NCBI GenBank assembly: GCA_035547425.1
Contig: DASZUU010000034.1
Location: 74,111-138,110, forward strand
Direction of reading: 5' to 3'
Source of the DNA: Alloacidobacterium sp035547425
GTDB taxonomy: Bacteria > Acidobacteriota > Terriglobia > Terriglobales > Acidobacteriaceae
Length of the DNA stretch: 64,000 nt
Of the stretch, positions 61,438-64,000 are shown piece by piece. The notes beneath the pieces are model-generated. The model did no database searches. It saw only the letters and a program-made list of their open reading frames with translations, and was not told the origin of the DNA. Each line of letters begins with the position of its first letter. Position 1 is the stretch's first letter. The position numbers and the translations under genes were made by a program.

Positions 61438-62178
61438 TTATGCCGCTGCCGCCGCACCTGTAATGATCAGCACGACCAGCAGCCACCAGCCCACCACCAC
61501 CACAGCGGCAGTGCTGCGCTTGACTTTAGCCACGATGCCGATGCCGATCACGCATAAAATGACCGACCATATCTCGAAAATATCGATATGCGTGGTCAGG
61601 GCGGTGAGCCATTTTGGAGCGTCGGTACTCAGATAAAACCCGATATTGGTACCCACCGGGTTCTGTTGCAGAAACGAGTCCGCAGATAAGCCGGCAAACA
61701 GGGCAATGGTGGCGAGCAAGTACTTGATATTAATGACCAGATTGGCGTACATGTACACGGCAAAAACCTGCCCATATTTCGCCGTCCCGCCAAAGCCGAA
61801 ATTCACCGTCGCCCATACCAGCAGCGCAAAAATCGCGGTGAAGATGAGAATCAGCGCCCAATAGGCGTAGGAGATGCCCGCCGTGATTTTGGCGGAAACG
61901 GTTTTGGCAGACGCCAGCTGGTCAGGCGGCATCTGGGCAAACCTCTCCTCCTGCTTCGGGTTCTGATGGATATTGTTTTCAAAGGCCTTCTCCCATCCGA
62001 CCTTTTGCTGGACGGCGAAGGAAAAGACGATGCTCATGACGATGAGGATAATGAGCGGTCCCCACCACGACGATTTGCGCAGAATATCGGTGAATGTCTT
62101 TGACGGCGCGACGAAGATATCGACAACACGCTGTCCTTCACTCAATGGCTCTGTCACGGACTCCGGAATTGAATTCAC
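61438..62178 (-). CDS. YIP1-family integral membrane protein
   Basis: A 246-residue protein with about five transmembrane helices and the YIP1-type opening DIFVAPSKTFTDILRKSSWWGPLIIL. The bacterial YIP1 family has no assigned function; eukaryotic relatives act in vesicle traffic. The C-terminus is a Val/Ala-rich helix. It is divergent from the DUF5715 gene across a 166-base gap. Confidence 0.85.
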   Translation of the reverse strand: MNSIPESVTEPLSEGQRVVDIFVAPSKTFTDILRKSSWWGPLIILIVMSIVFSFAVQQKVGWEKAFENNIHQNPKQEERFAQMPPDQLASAKTVSAKITAGISYAYWALILIFTAIFALLVWATVNFGFGGTAKYGQVFAVYMYANLVINIKYLLATIALFAGLSADSFLQQNPVGTNIGFYLSTDAPKWLTALTTHIDIFEIWSVILCVIGIGIVAKVKRSTAAVVVVGWWLLVVLIITGAAAAA

Positions 62179-62344
62179 TACGCAGCCTCACGCGAATAAG
62201 TATTCAGGCAGCGATTTTACCCTGCATCCGGCGTCCTTGCGATGAAATTCGCCGGAATGGCAGTGGAACCAAGTTCAATACTTCCGGGGAAGGGCGCCGT
62301 CCGATAGCCTGAAATGGCTCTCGATATCCTCCGCGCACCTGCTC

Positions 62345-63178
62345 ATGCGTTGTTTTCCTGTTCTCCTTGCCGCCGTGCTTGCTGTCGGCACGGACGCTTC
62401 TGCCTTTGCCGCCGCCAGGCACAAGACGCATCATCGCGCTCACGCCGTCACTGCCTCCGCGCACAAGAAAGCCCGGAGCAAGCATAGCCGCGCCCGTTCG
62501 CGCCGAGCCGCCCTGGAAGCCAAAAACGACTCGCCCGACGATACGAATATTCCCGAAATTCCGCTCAAGCACGCCAAGCTGGTGATGCTGCCGCCGCTCA
62601 AGGGCTCGCGCGAATCGCTGATTCGCCAGAATCAACGAAGCGAGGCCGAGGGGCTGGAGCGCATTGCGGATGACGATCAGCTGGATGAGCTGCGCAGCGA
62701 ACACGCCCTGGTGGCTGTGCCGGTCAGCATGTCGCTGCGCGTCAATACCGACCTGCCGGCAAACCGCCGCTATTGCCGCCCGTGGACGGCGCATTTTCTG
62801 AACGATCTGGCGCGCGTGCACTATGCGCGCTTCCATCGGCCGCTGCAGGTGAACTCGGCGGTGCGCACGGTGGCTTACCAGCGGCGTTTGCTCGAGATCA
62901 ACGGCAATGCCGCGCCCGCAGACGGCGACATTGCCTCGCCGCACCTGACCGGGGCGACTATCGATATCGCCAAGAAGGGGCTGTCGATGTCGGAGATTGC
63001 CTGGATGCGTGCTTACCTGCTTCCGCTGCAGACCGCGGGAAAGATTGACGTGGAAGAGGAGTTTTATCAGTCCTGCTTCCATATCACGGTTTACAAATCC
63101 TACGCACCGCCGTCAACGTCGCCATCGCAGCATAAGCGGGGCAGCAGCAGTGCTTTGATCGCTGCCGGAGTCGAGTAA
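62345..63178 (+). CDS. DUF5715-family exported protein, possible M15-like zinc peptidase
   Basis: A 277-residue protein with a signal peptide (about 1-23), a His/Lys/Arg-rich linker (about 25-58) and a globular domain from about 90. Motifs SAVRTVAYQRRL and SPHLTGATIDIA (His200, Asp207), followed by EEEFYQSCFHITVYKSY (His246), recall the M15/VanY D,D-carboxypeptidase layout of S-x-H-x6-D and E...H. If so, it would trim cell-wall peptides in the periplasm. The family assignment to DUF5715 is from memory and the enzymatic role is inference. Confidence 0.75.
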   Translation: MRCFPVLLAAVLAVGTDASAFAAARHKTHHRAHAVTASAHKKARSKHSRARSRRAALEAKNDSPDDTNIPEIPLKHAKLVMLPPLKGSRESLIRQNQRSEAEGLERIADDDQLDELRSEHALVAVPVSMSLRVNTDLPANRRYCRPWTAHFLNDLARVHYARFHRPLQVNSAVRTVAYQRRLLEINGNAAPADGDIASPHLTGATIDIAKKGLSMSEIAWMRAYLLPLQTAGKIDVEEEFYQSCFHITVYKSYAPPSTSPSQHKRGSSSALIAAGVE

Positions 63179-63203
63179 TTAGGGCCTGTTAACAGGCCCT
63201 AAT
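63178..63203. other. 26-base perfect palindrome across two convergent stop codons
   Basis: ATTAGGGCCTGTT and its exact complement AACAGGCCCTAAT abut without a loop. The plus-strand stop (63176-63178) and the minus-strand stop (63199-63201) both touch it. It can act as a shared transcription end. Confidence 0.7.
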
Positions 63204-63714
63204 ATCGCTTGGTGAGGGCGGCGGGAGCAGTTCCCGTTCGTCCGCCGAGCAGCCAGTCCACCGCGCTGCGTACATCTTCCTCGCGGGCCTCGCCCATAAT
63301 GCGCGCAACAATCTCTCCGCGCTCATCGAGGATTGCGGTTCCGGGAACAATATCACCGAGGGCAAAGCTGCCAAGCGTATCGGTATCGGCTCCTACCCAT
63401 GTTTCCAGCGTGACGTTTGCTTTCTCCAGCGCAGGTTGAATCTTGCTGCGGTCCTTAGCCTGATCGATGGATATCGCAAGGAAGCGCACATTTTTGCCGT
63501 TGTACTCCTGCGCCAGCTTCGAGAGGCGAGGAAGCTCGTCCCGGCATGGGCCGCACCATGTGGCCCAGAAGTTGAGCACGACAATCTGTCCGCGCAGCGC
63601 TGACAGCTTCTGCGCATGACCTTGCAGGTCTTTCAGCTCGAGCGCAGGGGCACGCTTTGCATACGAAGGCGCGACACAGAATAGAAGCAGGAAAGCGCAG
63701 GCAAAATTTTTCAT
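63199..63714 (-). CDS. TlpA-like periplasmic thioredoxin
   Basis: A 171-residue exported thiol-disulphide protein. The signal peptide is MKNFACAFLLLFCVAPSYAK; the core has NFWATWCGPCRDELPRLSKL with the CxxC active site, FLAISIDQAKD and VPGTAILDERGEIVARIMG (cis-Pro region). Typical TlpA proteins reduce cytochrome c or periplasmic proteins. The frame is open upstream to 63885, but the ATG at 63714 exactly precedes the signal and is chosen. Confidence 0.92.
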   Translation of the reverse strand: MKNFACAFLLLFCVAPSYAKRAPALELKDLQGHAQKLSALRGQIVVLNFWATWCGPCRDELPRLSKLAQEYNGKNVRFLAISIDQAKDRSKIQPALEKANVTLETWVGADTDTLGSFALGDIVPGTAILDERGEIVARIMGEAREEDVRSAVDWLLGGRTGTAPAALTKRY

Positions 63715-63865
63715 GAGCTCACAAGAGTGTAGCGGCCTGCAAGGAATTTCGCCTCCATCGAAGGATGGACATATTACTCGTGCGGAAGGCTCAGGACTTG
63801 AGCGCAGCGACGCTGTTACCGTGCTGCAAGTTATCCATTCCGAGGCCATCCACAGAAGGAAAGCA

Positions 63866-64000
63866 ATGAAAATAAGAACCTGCAAAGCAGGATTGGTGGC
63901 GATTGCCGCACTCCTCGTCGTCTCTATGTCGTTCCGCGGGAATCAGGCTTTAGCGCAGGGCTGTGTTGCGGCTCACTCGCCGCAGCCCGTGATCTCCGGG
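63866..64000 (+). CDS. Exported protein, N-terminal fragment (runs off the window)
   Basis: Forty-five codons are visible: MKIRTCKAGLVAIAALLVVS and onward, a clear signal peptide ending near NQALAQ, with a mature start GCVAAHSPQPVISG. SD AGAAGGAA lies six bases before the ATG. The rest lies beyond position 64000, so the family cannot be named. It is divergent from the TlpA gene. Confidence 0.75.
   Translation, partial: MKIRTCKAGLVAIAALLVVSMSFRGNQALAQGCVAAHSPQPVISG

Overview
The window looks like a chromosomal segment from an Acidobacteriota species, most likely class Terriglobia (the Granulicella / Edaphobacter / Terriglobus / Acidobacterium group). The basis is content, not a database search. 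It carries a TonB receptor with an N-terminal carboxypeptidase-regulatory-like domain, a DUF5715 protein, many secreted glycosidases and peptidases, GC-rich coding sequence, and intergenic REP-like palindromes built around GGATGACA / TGTCATCC. I saw no tRNA, rRNA, CRISPR array, insertion sequence, prophage or integrase, so this reads as core genome with a few small accessory modules.

Layout. 1-1.5 kb (minus): yceD-rpmF-plsX, a ribosome/lipid operon, with plsX cut by the window edge. 1.5-10 kb (plus): cytochrome c lipoprotein, an ABC permease without an ATPase, typA, a LOG-family protein, a PHP-domain protein and a DUF1254/DUF1214 protein. 10-13.3 kb: a small Cys/His-rich membrane protein followed by a TonB-dependent receptor, ended by a terminator. 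13.4-18.9 kb: folC-plsC-C26 amidotransferase-rsmG, all with overlapping start/stop codons, then two perfect parS palindromes and parA-parB (chromosome segregation, probably origin-proximal). 19-32.4 kb: carbohydrate, redox and peptide catabolism (GH43, alcohol dehydrogenase with divergent TetR regulator, AlkA-type glycosylase, aldehyde dehydrogenase, Rieske oxygenase, GH57/DUF3536, GH35, M28 peptidase). 32.5-39.5 kb: an HExxH secreted protein, thrS, DinB, murQ-ICMT-marC, a methyltransferase and HU. 39.5-45.7 kb: phased T-tracts upstream of HU, DUF2461, secreted MsrA, DUF3455, a serine hydrolase, an O-methyltransferase and a RES/Xre toxin-antitoxin pair with a palindromic operator. 45.7-56 kb: rpsA with a long leader, an esterase, recQ, a HIT protein, rmuC, acpP-fabF. 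56-64 kb: a three-gene envelope unit of two unrecognised proteins plus a trypsin-like protease, a YncE-like propeller, cspA, a YIP1 protein, a DUF5715 protein, a TlpA thioredoxin and a truncated secreted protein.

How genes work together: fatty acid and phospholipid synthesis (plsX, plsC, acpP, fabF), translation (rpmF, rpsA, thrS, typA, rsmG) and segregation (parABS) form the housekeeping skeleton. Exported hydrolases and the TonB receptor suit a soil heterotroph living on plant polysaccharide and peptides. The best candidates for something undescribed are the 56.4-59.7 kb two-protein-plus-protease envelope unit, the Cys/His membrane protein with TonB receptor, and the HExxH secreted protein. 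The clearest non-coding signals are the 10-bp phased T-tracts near HU, the paired parS sites, the toxin-antitoxin operator, an SD-burying hairpin at 8.6 kb, and -10-like hexamers placed so close to start codons that leaderless mRNAs are likely.
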